Source: NZ13-RE01 sp964612975
GTDB taxonomy: Bacteria > Dictyoglomota > Dictyoglomia > Dictyoglomales > Dictyoglomaceae
Reading direction: 5' to 3'
Assembly: GCA_964612975.1 (NCBI GenBank)
Contig: CAZTGC010000009.1
Span: forward strand, 1 to 60,466
Length of the DNA stretch: 60,466 bases
Part shown: in pieces, positions 17,570-25,924 of the stretch
Layout of the letters: the number at the start of each line of letters is the position of its first letter
Numbering within the stretch: position 1 is the first letter of the stretch
The notes under the pieces: model-generated
The model's input: the letters and a program-made list of their open reading frames with translations, nothing else
The model's database searches: none
Told to the model about the DNA's origin: nothing
Program-made: the position numbers and the translations under genes

Positions 17570-18127
17570 TTACGCCCTTTCAACATATTTTGCATTTCTA
17601 GTATCAACAACAACCTTATCTCCTATTTGAATAAATAATGGTACCTGAATTACTAAGCCTGTTTCTAATTTTGCAGGTTTCGAACCTCCAGAAACAGTAT
17701 CTCCCCTTAAGCCAGGATCCGTTTCCACTACCTCCAAAATTACTGTGATAGGCAATTCTATCCCAATGGGAACATTCTCATAAAATAGAATATTTACTAT
17801 AACTCCCTCTTTCAAGTAATTTAAAGATTCTCCTATTTGATCTGAAGTTAGCATGTACTGTTCATAAGTCTCTTGATCTATGAAATAATATTCATCACCT
17901 TTATTATATAAATATTCTGCCTCTTTCTTTTCAATAAATGCTTGAGGGACAAAATCTTCTGACTTAAAAGTCTTTCTCAAAACATTCCCCGTTTTTATAT
18001 TTTTAAGTTTTACTCGAACTGTAGCTTGCCCTTGCGCCATATGTACATGCTGTGTTTCCAATACTACGTATATTTCGCCATCTAATTCAATAGTAAGACC
18101 TGGATAAAAATCGTTTGTTGAAATCAT
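17570..18127 (-). CDS. efp: Elongation factor P with Gln at the modification site
   Basis: A 185-residue, three-domain EF-P that rescues ribosomes stalled at polyproline. The whole protein is normal in length, and the C-terminal VDTRNAKYVERA is clear. The loop that reaches the peptidyl-transferase centre reads HVHMAQGQA (residues 27-35). The tip residue, usually Lys or Arg and post-translationally modified, is Gln32. Its neighbours pepQ, accB and accC follow Bacillus order. AAAGGAGG precedes the ATG. Confidence 0.95.
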   Translation of the reverse strand: MISTNDFYPGLTIELDGEIYVVLETQHVHMAQGQATVRVKLKNIKTGNVLRKTFKSEDFVPQAFIEKKEAEYLYNKGDEYYFIDQETYEQYMLTSDQIGESLNYLKEGVIVNILFYENVPIGIELPITVILEVVETDPGLRGDTVSGGSKPAKLETGLVIQVPLFIQIGDKVVVDTRNAKYVERA

Positions 18128-18141
18128 CCTTTGTACCTCCT

Positions 18142-19203
18142 TTATAGAAGTATTAGTTCCTTTGGGGAATGATTCAATATTTCTCCTTTTTCTTTTCTTA
18201 CCACAACTAAATCTTCTATTCTGACACCAAATTTCTTTGGTATATAAATTCCAGGCTCAATAGTAATCACCATATTTTCCTTCAATATGCCCTCCCCTTT
18301 TGGGGTAAGTCTTGGAGCTTCATGAATCTCCAAGCCCACTCCATGTCCTAATCCATGTCCAAAATATTCTCCAAAACCATTCTCTTGAATTATATCACGT
18401 GCAGATTTATCTACAAACTCAATACTGATTCCTTCTTTTAAAAGCTCCTCTGTCTTATTTTGAGCTTCTAAAACTATATTATAAATTAAAAGCTCTTCTT
18501 CCGAGGGAGTACCTAAAAAAATCGCTCTTGTTATATCAGAGTGATATCCATTATAAAGAGCCCCAAAATCAATAACAACAAATTCTTGAGGTAAAATTTC
18601 CTTACTACTTGCTCTTCCATGGGGAAGAGCAGACCTCCATCCAGAAGCAACAATAGTGTCAAAAGCAGGTTTCTCAGCACCTAACTTTATCATTTGATAT
18701 TCCAATTCTATAGCAACATCTTTCTCTTTTACCTTGGGCTTAATTAGTTCTAATGTCTTTTTAAAAGCTCTTTCTGCAATTTCTAATGCTTTTTTAATAT
18801 CTCTTATTTCCTCTTCAGTTTTTATCATTCTTAAATTTTCTACCCATCCATTTAGTGAAACAAACTCACAATCACTAAAAACATCTCTCCATTTGAGCCA
18901 ATCATTATATGAAACATAATTTCCCTCAAAGCCTACTTTTTTCCATTTTCCTTTCTTTTCTTTAATATAATCAAGAAAGGTTTTTTCAATATCAACTAAT
19001 ATAGGCTCTGCATCAATTACTTCATTCTTTACCTGCTCCAAATATCTTGAGTCTATAAGAATATAAGATTTTTCTGGCTCTACCAAAAGAATCGCAGTAG
19101 AGCCAGAAAAATTAGTAAGGTAACGAATATTTTTTAAACTTGTTATCAATATAGCATCAAATTCTTCCTTTTTTAATCTTTCCTGAATTTTATCTAAATT
19201 CAT
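18142..19203 (-). CDS. pepQ: M24 family Xaa-Pro peptidase
   Basis: A 353-residue aminopeptidase-P/prolidase family protein. An N-terminal creatinase-like domain (residues about 1-125) is followed by the pita-bread catalytic domain. The five metal ligands appear in order: the two Asp of DFGALYNGYHSD, the His of GHGLGHGVGLEIHE, Glu in TIEPGIYI and Glu in VRIEDLVVV. It cleaves the bond before proline in peptides; whether it prefers dipeptides or longer ones is not decidable here. It is 14 bases upstream of efp. Confidence 0.92.
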   Translation of the reverse strand: MNLDKIQERLKKEEFDAILITSLKNIRYLTNFSGSTAILLVEPEKSYILIDSRYLEQVKNEVIDAEPILVDIEKTFLDYIKEKKGKWKKVGFEGNYVSYNDWLKWRDVFSDCEFVSLNGWVENLRMIKTEEEIRDIKKALEIAERAFKKTLELIKPKVKEKDVAIELEYQMIKLGAEKPAFDTIVASGWRSALPHGRASSKEILPQEFVVIDFGALYNGYHSDITRAIFLGTPSEEELLIYNIVLEAQNKTEELLKEGISIEFVDKSARDIIQENGFGEYFGHGLGHGVGLEIHEAPRLTPKGEGILKENMVITIEPGIYIPKKFGVRIEDLVVVRKEKGEILNHSPKELILL

Positions 19204-19215
19204 TTTCCAATTCCT

Positions 19216-22200
19216 TTACTCTAACATTTTTAAGGTAATAAGTATTACTAATTCCTTATCAGTTTGCTCTATTCTCCTAGATTTAAATAATTCTCCAATA
19301 ATAGGAATATCCCCTAATATAGGTACCTTAGTAACAGTTTGTATATCTTCCGTACGGATAAGTCCACCTATTGCTAATGTTTGCCCGTCTATTAAAGTTA
19401 CTGTCGTTTGAGCTTCCCTGGTACTTATTTGAGGTACTCCTTGAACAAATCCAGTTAAAGTACTTACCTGAGGTCTAATTACAGCAGTTATAGTCCTATC
19501 TGGATTCACCTTTGGTGTAACTTCTAAAATTATTCCAGCGTCTATATAAGTAACTTCTCTGGTTCCATCTGGTTTCGTCGTCACTAAAGGAACTCTATCT
19601 CCAATCATTATTTTTGTCTGTTTATCACTTAAAGTGGTCATGCTGGGTTGAGCTAAAATTTTTGCATCTTGTTGTGTTTCTAAAGCCTTTAAAATTGCAG
19701 GAATAGAAACTTCAGTAGATAGCATACTTACTCTTAAGCTGGCCCAGTCTGCAGGAGCTGAAATCTTAACTCCCAAACCAATAGCACCAGTACTCCAATC
19801 AATTCCTAATTCTTTTGTTTTTCCTCTTGTAACTTCAAGAACATTTACATCTACACGAACCTGAGGGGTAGGTTTATCTATTTCCCTTATAATTCTTAAT
19901 ACTTCATCTATTTGATCTGAGGGACCCTCCATAAATAATATACTTGTTCTCGAATCATAGTTAAATGAAACATTTTTTGCTTTTTCAGAAACCAAAGGTT
20001 TTAAGAGATCAAAGGTAATATAATTAAGTTCTTTCTTTTCTGTCCTTATCTGAGGTTTCATTTCTGGAACAGTTACAACCTTCTCTTCTATAGGAGAAAC
20101 AATATAATATGCTTGATTCTCAATTCTCTCAATATTTATTCTTCCTGCTTTACTTATCAATTCTAAGGCTCTTTCCCACCTAACTTTGCTTAAGTATAAA
20201 TCTATTGTTCCACTAACTCTAGCATCTATTATGAAACTTACATCTCCAATTCTTGCTAATTCTCTTATTACCTCTCTAATGTCTGCTTTTCTTAAATCTC
20301 CTGATATCAATATTTTTCCATTCTCTCTATCAACTTTTAACAAAGGTTTACTAACTTCAACAACTTCTCCAGCCTTTATTTTTATAACATCTTCTCTATC
20401 CATCTTTGATATTAATTCTTCAAGACTTCTTAAATCTGAATCGCTACCCCTTGCTAAGAGAAGTTTAGTATTTTCATCATAGCTTAATTTTAATCTTCCT
20501 GCCAAATCACTCCATACTCTTTTTATATCTTCAATGGTAACATATTTTAAAACAAACAAGCGAGTGCTTTCGGAGATAACAATTACCTCTTCTTTTCTGG
20601 GAATATCTATCTTACCTATTAGCTCCTCTAATACCTTTAGGTCTTCTTCTTTCCCTTGCGCTATCAAAAGGCCTGTCCTCTCATCATAGGATAAGCTTAG
20701 GTTCTTTATTAGGGCTCCTCCTGCCCTCTGGATATCCCCTATCCCTATGTACCTTAATGAATATATCTTTGTCCTTGCTACCTCTACTGGTAATGCTACC
20801 TTCTCCTCCTTTGGCTTTACATATGTTATCTTGTCCCTCTCCTCTATACTCACATTTCCTATACTGCTTAGTATCTTTAATACTTCACTTAGCTCTACTC
20901 TGTTCAGATATAGCTCTACTTCCCCTACTACCTTCGGGTCTATTACAAAGTTTATCCCTGTCTTCTTTCCTATCTCCCTTATTACTTCTTTTATGTCTAT
21001 CCTCTTTATCTCTCCACTTATTAGGTATATTCCTCCTTCCCTCTCTACCTTTATTAGCTCCCTCTCTACTTGTACTACTTCCTCCTTCTTAGGTATATCT
21101 ATCCTTGATATTAATTCCTCTAATACCTTTAGATCTTCTTCTTTCCCTTGCGCTATCAAAAGGCCTGTCCTCTCATCATAGGATAAGCTTAGGTTCTTTA
21201 TTAGGGCTCCTCCTGCCCTCTGGATATCCCCTATCCCTATGTACCTTAATGAATATATCTTTGTCCTTGCTACCTCTACTGGTAATGCTACCTTCTCCTC
21301 GAAAGATTTTACATAATTTATCTCTCCTACTCTTTCAATGCTAAATCCCACTATTCTACCTAAAAGAGGAAGAAGCTCTTCTATGGGTACTTTATTTATG
21401 TAAAATTCAACCTCTCCTGAGACCTTAGGATCTATAACAAAATTTATATTTGCCTTTCTTCCTAACTCTTTTATGATTTCTCTTATATCAATCTTCCTAA
21501 GCTCTGCAGTAACATATACTTTGTTACCAATCTTATCTATTTTCAAAAGATCTGTTAAAGCTAAAGTTGGGGGTTCTACTTTTTCTTGTATTTTTTTCTT
21601 AACCAACAATTCTCCCCCTTCTTTAATCTCGTAAGATAATTCGCTCCCTCTAATTATCAAATCTAAAGCACGATCTACTGGGATTCTATTAAGAGTAACA
21701 AATATATTCCTACTTATATCACCTTCAATAAATATACTTTTACCTGTTTTCTTTGCAATCTCCTGTAAAACAACTTTAATATCTTCTCCCTGTAAACTTG
21801 TAGAGATATAAATATTACCATCAATTTTCTCCATCAAGATTTTTTCAGGAGGAACAGGCACTTCAGTAATAATCTTTTCAGCAGGAATATCTAGGGATTT
21901 TACAAAATTTTCAATCTTAACAAGATCAGCAGATGGTCCAGAGATAATTAGCCAATTTCTATCTTCTTCGGTGGCTACAATAAGATTTTTGTTTATATTA
22001 CTTATAAGATCCTTAGCTTTCTTTGAATCAAAATATTTTAAAGGAAATATTTTAGTTGTTATATCTCTGCTTTCCAGTTTTTGCATTTTGTCTAAGGTAC
22101 TCACTATTAAAACTTCTCCTTGCTGAATATATCCAAGATCGCTTGCAGCAAGAAGAGAATAAAAAGCATCTTTAAAGGTCACATCTTTCAAGTAAACACT

Positions 22201-23241
22201 TATTCTTCCTTGTACACTAACATCAGTTATGATATTTATCCCTATAAGCTGACCCATTGCCTTTAAAACATCTCTTATTTCCGCTCTATCAAAGGTTAAA
22301 GAAATTTTTTGTAAAAATCTATCTACTGTAGGCTTAGGTTGAGTAATTATCTGACTTTCAGATGGGGCAGTTCTTGAGGGAACTTCAGAAATATAAGATG
22401 GAGTTATTGCTACCTCCTTAGGTTTTTCTTCTGAAACTATCTCTGGTTTTACCTCAACTTTTACTGTCCTCCCAGGAAGTTTTGCAAGAATATCCTCCGT
22501 TCCCACAACTAACCCTTGATCTGTTTCTTTAATATTTACTTTTGGATAAGAAACTTTTAAATCAAATACCAAACGGGTTATTACTGGTTCCTTTGAAAAT
22601 TGAGAAATTCTTAGACTCAAAAAGGGGCTAACATTTATATTATAACTTTTTACAGAAGTTTTATCGAGGGTATCTTCTAAATCCACAACAAATCTTAAGG
22701 GATTTTTTAATAACAAAGTTTTGTATGGAGGTATTAATTTGTTTTCAGTATTTATTATAATTAAAGGTGGTTTTAGTTTTTTATCTATTGTGATCCCTAA
22801 TAATTTATATTCTTTCTTTTTAGTAGAAACAGAAGGTTTTACTTCTGCTTCAGTTATAATCTGTGGATTAACAGATAATGTTATACTTCCTAACTTTGTA
22901 GATATATTATATTTAGGAGTTGAACCAACAAAGTTAAAAATTAAGGTAAGAGTTTCTTTTTTAATATCCTCCTGAAAGTCAATCTTACTAATAAAACCTT
23001 TGTTTATATCTAAAGACTTTCCTTTAATCTTGTTCTCAACTTTTTCTAATGTTAAAGATATTTGAGATCCCTTTTGAGAGACATTATATTTAGGAATTGT
23101 AGGCGAAGAGAAAAACAATATAATATCCATAGATCCTGGAGTTGGCTCCTTAATTTGAATACTTACCAAGGAAGTTATTGCTGCAAAGTTTATTACTGTT
23201 AAAATAAGCAATAAAAATATAAAACTTTTAATAAATTTCAA
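19216..23241 (-). CDS. pilQ: Giant type IV pilus secretin PilQ with repeated STN modules
   Basis: A protein of about 1341 residues, roughly twice the usual PilQ length. Order: signal peptide (1-25), two AMIN-like domains (about 25-115 and 150-250), a Pro/Ser-rich linker, then five STN-like modules starting near residues 310, 470, 565, 730 and 965, several followed by secretin_N-type domains, and a C-terminal secretin channel (about 1125-1341) with VPLVTTKPDG and VPILGDIPIIGELFKS. It forms the outer-membrane pore for pili. The TTG at 23241 is chosen over the GTG at 23250, which lies inside the AGGAGGTG ribosome site. The third and fourth modules share near-identical DNA. Confidence 0.88.
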   Translation of the reverse strand: MKFIKSFIFLLLILTVINFAAITSLVSIQIKEPTPGSMDIILFFSSPTIPKYNVSQKGSQISLTLEKVENKIKGKSLDINKGFISKIDFQEDIKKETLTLIFNFVGSTPKYNISTKLGSITLSVNPQIITEAEVKPSVSTKKKEYKLLGITIDKKLKPPLIIINTENKLIPPYKTLLLKNPLRFVVDLEDTLDKTSVKSYNINVSPFLSLRISQFSKEPVITRLVFDLKVSYPKVNIKETDQGLVVGTEDILAKLPGRTVKVEVKPEIVSEEKPKEVAITPSYISEVPSRTAPSESQIITQPKPTVDRFLQKISLTFDRAEIRDVLKAMGQLIGINIITDVSVQGRISVYLKDVTFKDAFYSLLAASDLGYIQQGEVLIVSTLDKMQKLESRDITTKIFPLKYFDSKKAKDLISNINKNLIVATEEDRNWLIISGPSADLVKIENFVKSLDIPAEKIITEVPVPPEKILMEKIDGNIYISTSLQGEDIKVVLQEIAKKTGKSIFIEGDISRNIFVTLNRIPVDRALDLIIRGSELSYEIKEGGELLVKKKIQEKVEPPTLALTDLLKIDKIGNKVYVTAELRKIDIREIIKELGRKANINFVIDPKVSGEVEFYINKVPIEELLPLLGRIVGFSIERVGEINYVKSFEEKVALPVEVARTKIYSLRYIGIGDIQRAGGALIKNLSLSYDERTGLLIAQGKEEDLKVLEELISRIDIPKKEEVVQVERELIKVEREGGIYLISGEIKRIDIKEVIREIGKKTGINFVIDPKVVGEVELYLNRVELSEVLKILSSIGNVSIEERDKITYVKPKEEKVALPVEVARTKIYSLRYIGIGDIQRAGGALIKNLSLSYDERTGLLIAQGKEEDLKVLEELIGKIDIPRKEEVIVISESTRLFVLKYVTIEDIKRVWSDLAGRLKLSYDENTKLLLARGSDSDLRSLEELISKMDREDVIKIKAGEVVEVSKPLLKVDRENGKILISGDLRKADIREVIRELARIGDVSFIIDARVSGTIDLYLSKVRWERALELISKAGRINIERIENQAYYIVSPIEEKVVTVPEMKPQIRTEKKELNYITFDLLKPLVSEKAKNVSFNYDSRTSILFMEGPSDQIDEVLRIIREIDKPTPQVRVDVNVLEVTRGKTKELGIDWSTGAIGLGVKISAPADWASLRVSMLSTEVSIPAILKALETQQDAKILAQPSMTTLSDKQTKIMIGDRVPLVTTKPDGTREVTYIDAGIILEVTPKVNPDRTITAVIRPQVSTLTGFVQGVPQISTREAQTTVTLIDGQTLAIGGLIRTEDIQTVTKVPILGDIPIIGELFKSRRIEQTDKELVILITLKMLE
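20624..20808 (-). repeat. Internal direct repeat in pilQ, copy A
   Basis: 185 bases that match 21116-21300 at all but one position (20641 G versus 21133 A on the plus strand). The spacing is 492 bases (164 codons). It encodes a secretin_N-type domain with VARTKIYSLRYIGIGD and LSLSYDERTGLLIAQGKEED. Codons are unlike the rest of the gene: many AGG, GAG, CTA, GGG and CCC/GCC. Confidence 0.95.
21116..21300 (-). repeat. Internal direct repeat in pilQ, copy B
   Basis: The partner of the repeat at 20624-20808, identical except for one base, and encoding the same secretin_N-type segment one module earlier in the protein. Flanking module sequence is related in protein but not near-identical in DNA, so identity is confined to this block. 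Confidence 0.95.
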
Positions 23242-23242
23242 A

Positions 23243-23824
23243 TCATTCACCTCCTAATTTTAATATGGCAACCTCATTCCCTTTTTTTAAAGTTAAACTC
23301 TCATCATCTATTTTCGAAACAAATATGTCATTTTTCAAAAATTGCCCAGTCTTAACAAAATATCCTTTATCACCCTCTTCAAGAAGGGCATAATATATAC
23401 TCCCAACTTTAATTATCCCTGTTAATCTAAAATTCTTTGCAAAAGTCTTAACTTGTGAAATTATTTTAATGGGTGTAGATACCTTATCTCCTCTTGGAGT
23501 AATCCCTACCACTTGTTTTGTAGTAGAAACAACTGTTCCCTCCTTAGGAGGAGTTATCACTGGAGCAAAGGGATTACTTCTTCCCAAATTAATATTCACA
23601 TATGTATAAACTACCTCTTTATAAGTTAAAGTACTTAAAATCTGTGTTAAAGTATCAGTAACAGGAGGAGTGGAAACAACTTTAGGTTTTGCTTCGGGCT
23701 CAGGTGGAAAAACCAAAAAATTAGCATAGTAATAATAACCTACTCCTCCTATTAATAATAAACTTCCAATTATTAACATTACTAATCTAAATTTTGGTTC
23801 TTTAAATAAAGCGCTTAAATTCAT
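23243..23824 (-). CDS. PilP-like pilus assembly protein
   Basis: A 193-residue inner-membrane-anchored protein: one N-terminal transmembrane segment (about 14-36), a Pro-rich linker, then a small beta domain. The motif NPFAP (about residue 82) and the pattern RLTGII, ALLEE, GYFVKTGQ resemble PilP/GspC-type HR domains that link the inner-membrane platform to the secretin. Position between pilO- and pilQ-like genes supports the call. No lipobox is present, unlike many PilP proteins. GGGGGAG precedes the ATG. Confidence 0.72.
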   Translation of the reverse strand: MNLSALFKEPKFRLVMLIIGSLLLIGGVGYYYYANFLVFPPEPEAKPKVVSTPPVTDTLTQILSTLTYKEVVYTYVNINLGRSNPFAPVITPPKEGTVVSTTKQVVGITPRGDKVSTPIKIISQVKTFAKNFRLTGIIKVGSIYYALLEEGDKGYFVKTGQFLKNDIFVSKIDDESLTLKKGNEVAILKLGGE

Positions 23825-23834
23825 TATCTCCCCC

Positions 23835-24377
23835 TTACTGAGCTATAAATGTAGATAAAATAAAATTATATTTCAATGAAGAAGCCTCAACATTAACAGG
23901 ATTTATCTTTAAATTTTTAATTAATATTAATCGAGGGGCTGTTTTAATCTTAGAAAGAAAGAGTAAAAAAGAACCATAACTTCCTTCCATATCTATACTA
24001 TAATTATATTCTTCATAAGGAGGAGTTTTATCCTCAGATTTAGGTATTGTAGATGGAAGGGGCTTAAAAGAGTTTATCTTTAATTTTGAATCCCGAGATA
24101 TCTTTTCTATATAAATCAGAAGCCTTGGTAAATCCTCCTTCAGAGGAAGTTTTTCTTGTAATTCTGAATATCTTCGAAGAGCTTCTCTAAATTTATCCCA
24201 TTCCTCTAATAATTTCTTATAACTTGCTTGATATCTTAATAAAGTCTGCCTGTTGATCTCAATATTTTCTAAAAGAGTTGTTTTCTCCTCATCAAGGGGA
24301 CGGTATATAAGAAAATAAAAAACCCCTATTATTAATAATAAAATTAGTGAAAGGATAATCCAAATATTTATCTTCAT
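23835..24377 (-). CDS. PilO-like pilus assembly protein
   Basis: A 180-residue bitopic protein with a transmembrane segment at about 6-26, a coiled coil at about 30-85, and a ferredoxin-like C-terminal domain. The motif SYGSFLLFLSKI near residue 133 corresponds to the GxYxxxxxFl pattern of PilO. It pairs with the PilN-like protein in the alignment subcomplex. It overlaps the pilN-like gene by four bases. Confidence 0.78.
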   Translation of the reverse strand: MKINIWIILSLILLLIIGVFYFLIYRPLDEEKTTLLENIEINRQTLLRYQASYKKLLEEWDKFREALRRYSELQEKLPLKEDLPRLLIYIEKISRDSKLKINSFKPLPSTIPKSEDKTPPYEEYNYSIDMEGSYGSFLLFLSKIKTAPRLILIKNLKINPVNVEASSLKYNFILSTFIAQ

Positions 24378-24925
24378 TCCATCCCTCTCTTATACTGTGC
24401 AGATAACTGAAAATTAATAGATTCATAGGGCGGATTTCCCACTCTTGATGCAAAAGATAACTTCACATTCTCCCATATTCCCAAACTTTCCATTTGAGCA
24501 AGAAAAACTGCTATATCATTATAAGATAATGCAAAACCCTCTATACCTAAACTCAAATCTTCCATAGAGAAATTTTTAAGCCATAAATTTTTCGGAGTAT
24601 TTTTATTCAAATTTTCAAATAGGAATAACCACGAAATCTCCTTATGGGAAATTTCATCCAAAAGTTTTAATTTCTCACTATATTGCTTTTTTAATTCATC
24701 TATTTTCTGAAGTTCTCTTAATCTATCCTTTATAGAAGATATCTGTTGTTCTAAAGAGATATTCTCATTTCTCAGATTTCTAACCTCTATTAATAGATTT
24801 CTATAAAGGGTTAAGCCCCCTAAAAGGAGGATAAATAAAACAATAAAGAATAATATACCTAAAAAGGGAATTCTTATTACTTCCTTTTTTTTAACTACCC
24901 TTGGTAATAAATTTATTCTAAACAT
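24374..24925 (-). CDS. PilN-like pilus assembly protein
   Basis: A 183-residue bitopic protein. The cytoplasmic N-terminus FRINLLPRV is the PilN signature that docks into PilM (INLLP). A transmembrane segment at about 20-42 is followed by a coiled coil (50-95) and a small periplasmic domain with LWLKNFSMEDLSLGIEGFA. It is three bases downstream of pilM. Confidence 0.87.
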   Translation of the reverse strand: MFRINLLPRVVKKKEVIRIPFLGILFFIVLFILLLGGLTLYRNLLIEVRNLRNENISLEQQISSIKDRLRELQKIDELKKQYSEKLKLLDEISHKEISWLFLFENLNKNTPKNLWLKNFSMEDLSLGIEGFALSYNDIAVFLAQMESLGIWENVKLSFASRVGNPPYESINFQLSAQYKRGME

Positions 24926-24928
24926 AAT

Positions 24929-25918
24929 TTATACCTTCCCCCAAAGAAGAAGTCCCAATGGAACACACCACTTCGGAAGATCCTTTTGAAAAGTAGATAG
25001 TGCATCTTTACTTTTAACTTGTATATTCATCTCATTCAAGGACATAGGAAATATTTCTATTTTTATTCCCATCATTGATTCCAACATTTCTATAAAATCT
25101 TGATTTAATCCATTATCTCCTAAGAGAATTAATCTTTCAATACGTTCCCCAGGATATTGCATATAGAAAAGATTAACATTTTGAAAAATCTCTTTTAAAT
25201 ACTCATCTAAAGCATATGACCTACTTAGATCATCCAATTCTTCATCTTCAAACCAATTCTTAGTAACTAGAGTTCTAAAGAAAAAGGGCTTTTTATTTTT
25301 TGAAATTAATAAATCAACAAATCTGTCTCGAGCATAAATAAATAGAGTTAATTCCTCGGGAATTTCCTTTCTTTCTTTAATCGCAGTTCTTATAGCACAA
25401 AAGGAACTTACATCTATAAGTTCCGGCTCTAAATTTAAATCCTTTATAATTTCTAAATAAGAATTTAAAATCTCTGAAGGAGAAACTACCAATAACAACT
25501 GATACTCCTTCGTATTTTCCCTTTCTGTTATACCTAATATTTGATAGTCGAAATATACATCCTCTACTGGGAACGGGATATATCTCTCCAACTCCCATCT
25601 TAAAGCTTCCCTAACCTCTTCTTCTGGCATATAGGTAAAGTTTATAAATCTTATCACTGTATTTTGAGCAAGAATTGAAAAAAGAACTTTTCCTTTTTTG
25701 ACTTTAAAAGTTTTCAAAATTTTCCTTAAAATCTCTTTTACAACTTCTGGTTTAGAAATTTGCCCCCCTTGAAATATATCATCAGAAAAGCTCTCTTCGT
25801 AAATATTTTTTATAGTAATTTTATCCTTTTTCCTCCCTGCATAAAGAACTCTTATAGGATTATTAAAATCTATTCCTATTATCTGTTCTTCAGGAGAAAA
25901 TAAATCTTTAATACCCAT
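24929..25918 (-). CDS. pilM: PilM-like pilus assembly ATPase
   Basis: A 329-residue actin-fold cytoplasmic protein. It has the PilM pattern of an N-terminal IIGIDFNNPIRVLYAG, the middle EEEVREALRWELERYIPFPVEDVYFDYQ (read in part) and a C-terminal LLGDNGLN. It binds ATP and the PilN INLLP peptide to organise the inner-membrane ring. It heads the MNOPQ series. Confidence 0.88.
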   Translation of the reverse strand: MGIKDLFSPEEQIIGIDFNNPIRVLYAGRKKDKITIKNIYEESFSDDIFQGGQISKPEVVKEILRKILKTFKVKKGKVLFSILAQNTVIRFINFTYMPEEEVREALRWELERYIPFPVEDVYFDYQILGITERENTKEYQLLLVVSPSEILNSYLEIIKDLNLEPELIDVSSFCAIRTAIKERKEIPEELTLFIYARDRFVDLLISKNKKPFFFRTLVTKNWFEDEELDDLSRSYALDEYLKEIFQNVNLFYMQYPGERIERLILLGDNGLNQDFIEMLESMMGIKIEIFPMSLNEMNIQVKSKDALSTFQKDLPKWCVPLGLLLWGKV

Positions 25919-25924
25919 ATCTAA

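Noticed and set aside
20624..21300. CRISPR-like or transposon repeat
   Set aside because: Only two long copies, in frame within one coding gene, without spacers, inverted ends or a transposase.
20747..21344. Plus-strand frames rich in Leu and Ser, up to 144 codons, opposite pilQ
   Set aside because: They are shadows of the repeated, atypical-codon pilQ modules and have no start signals or family resemblance.
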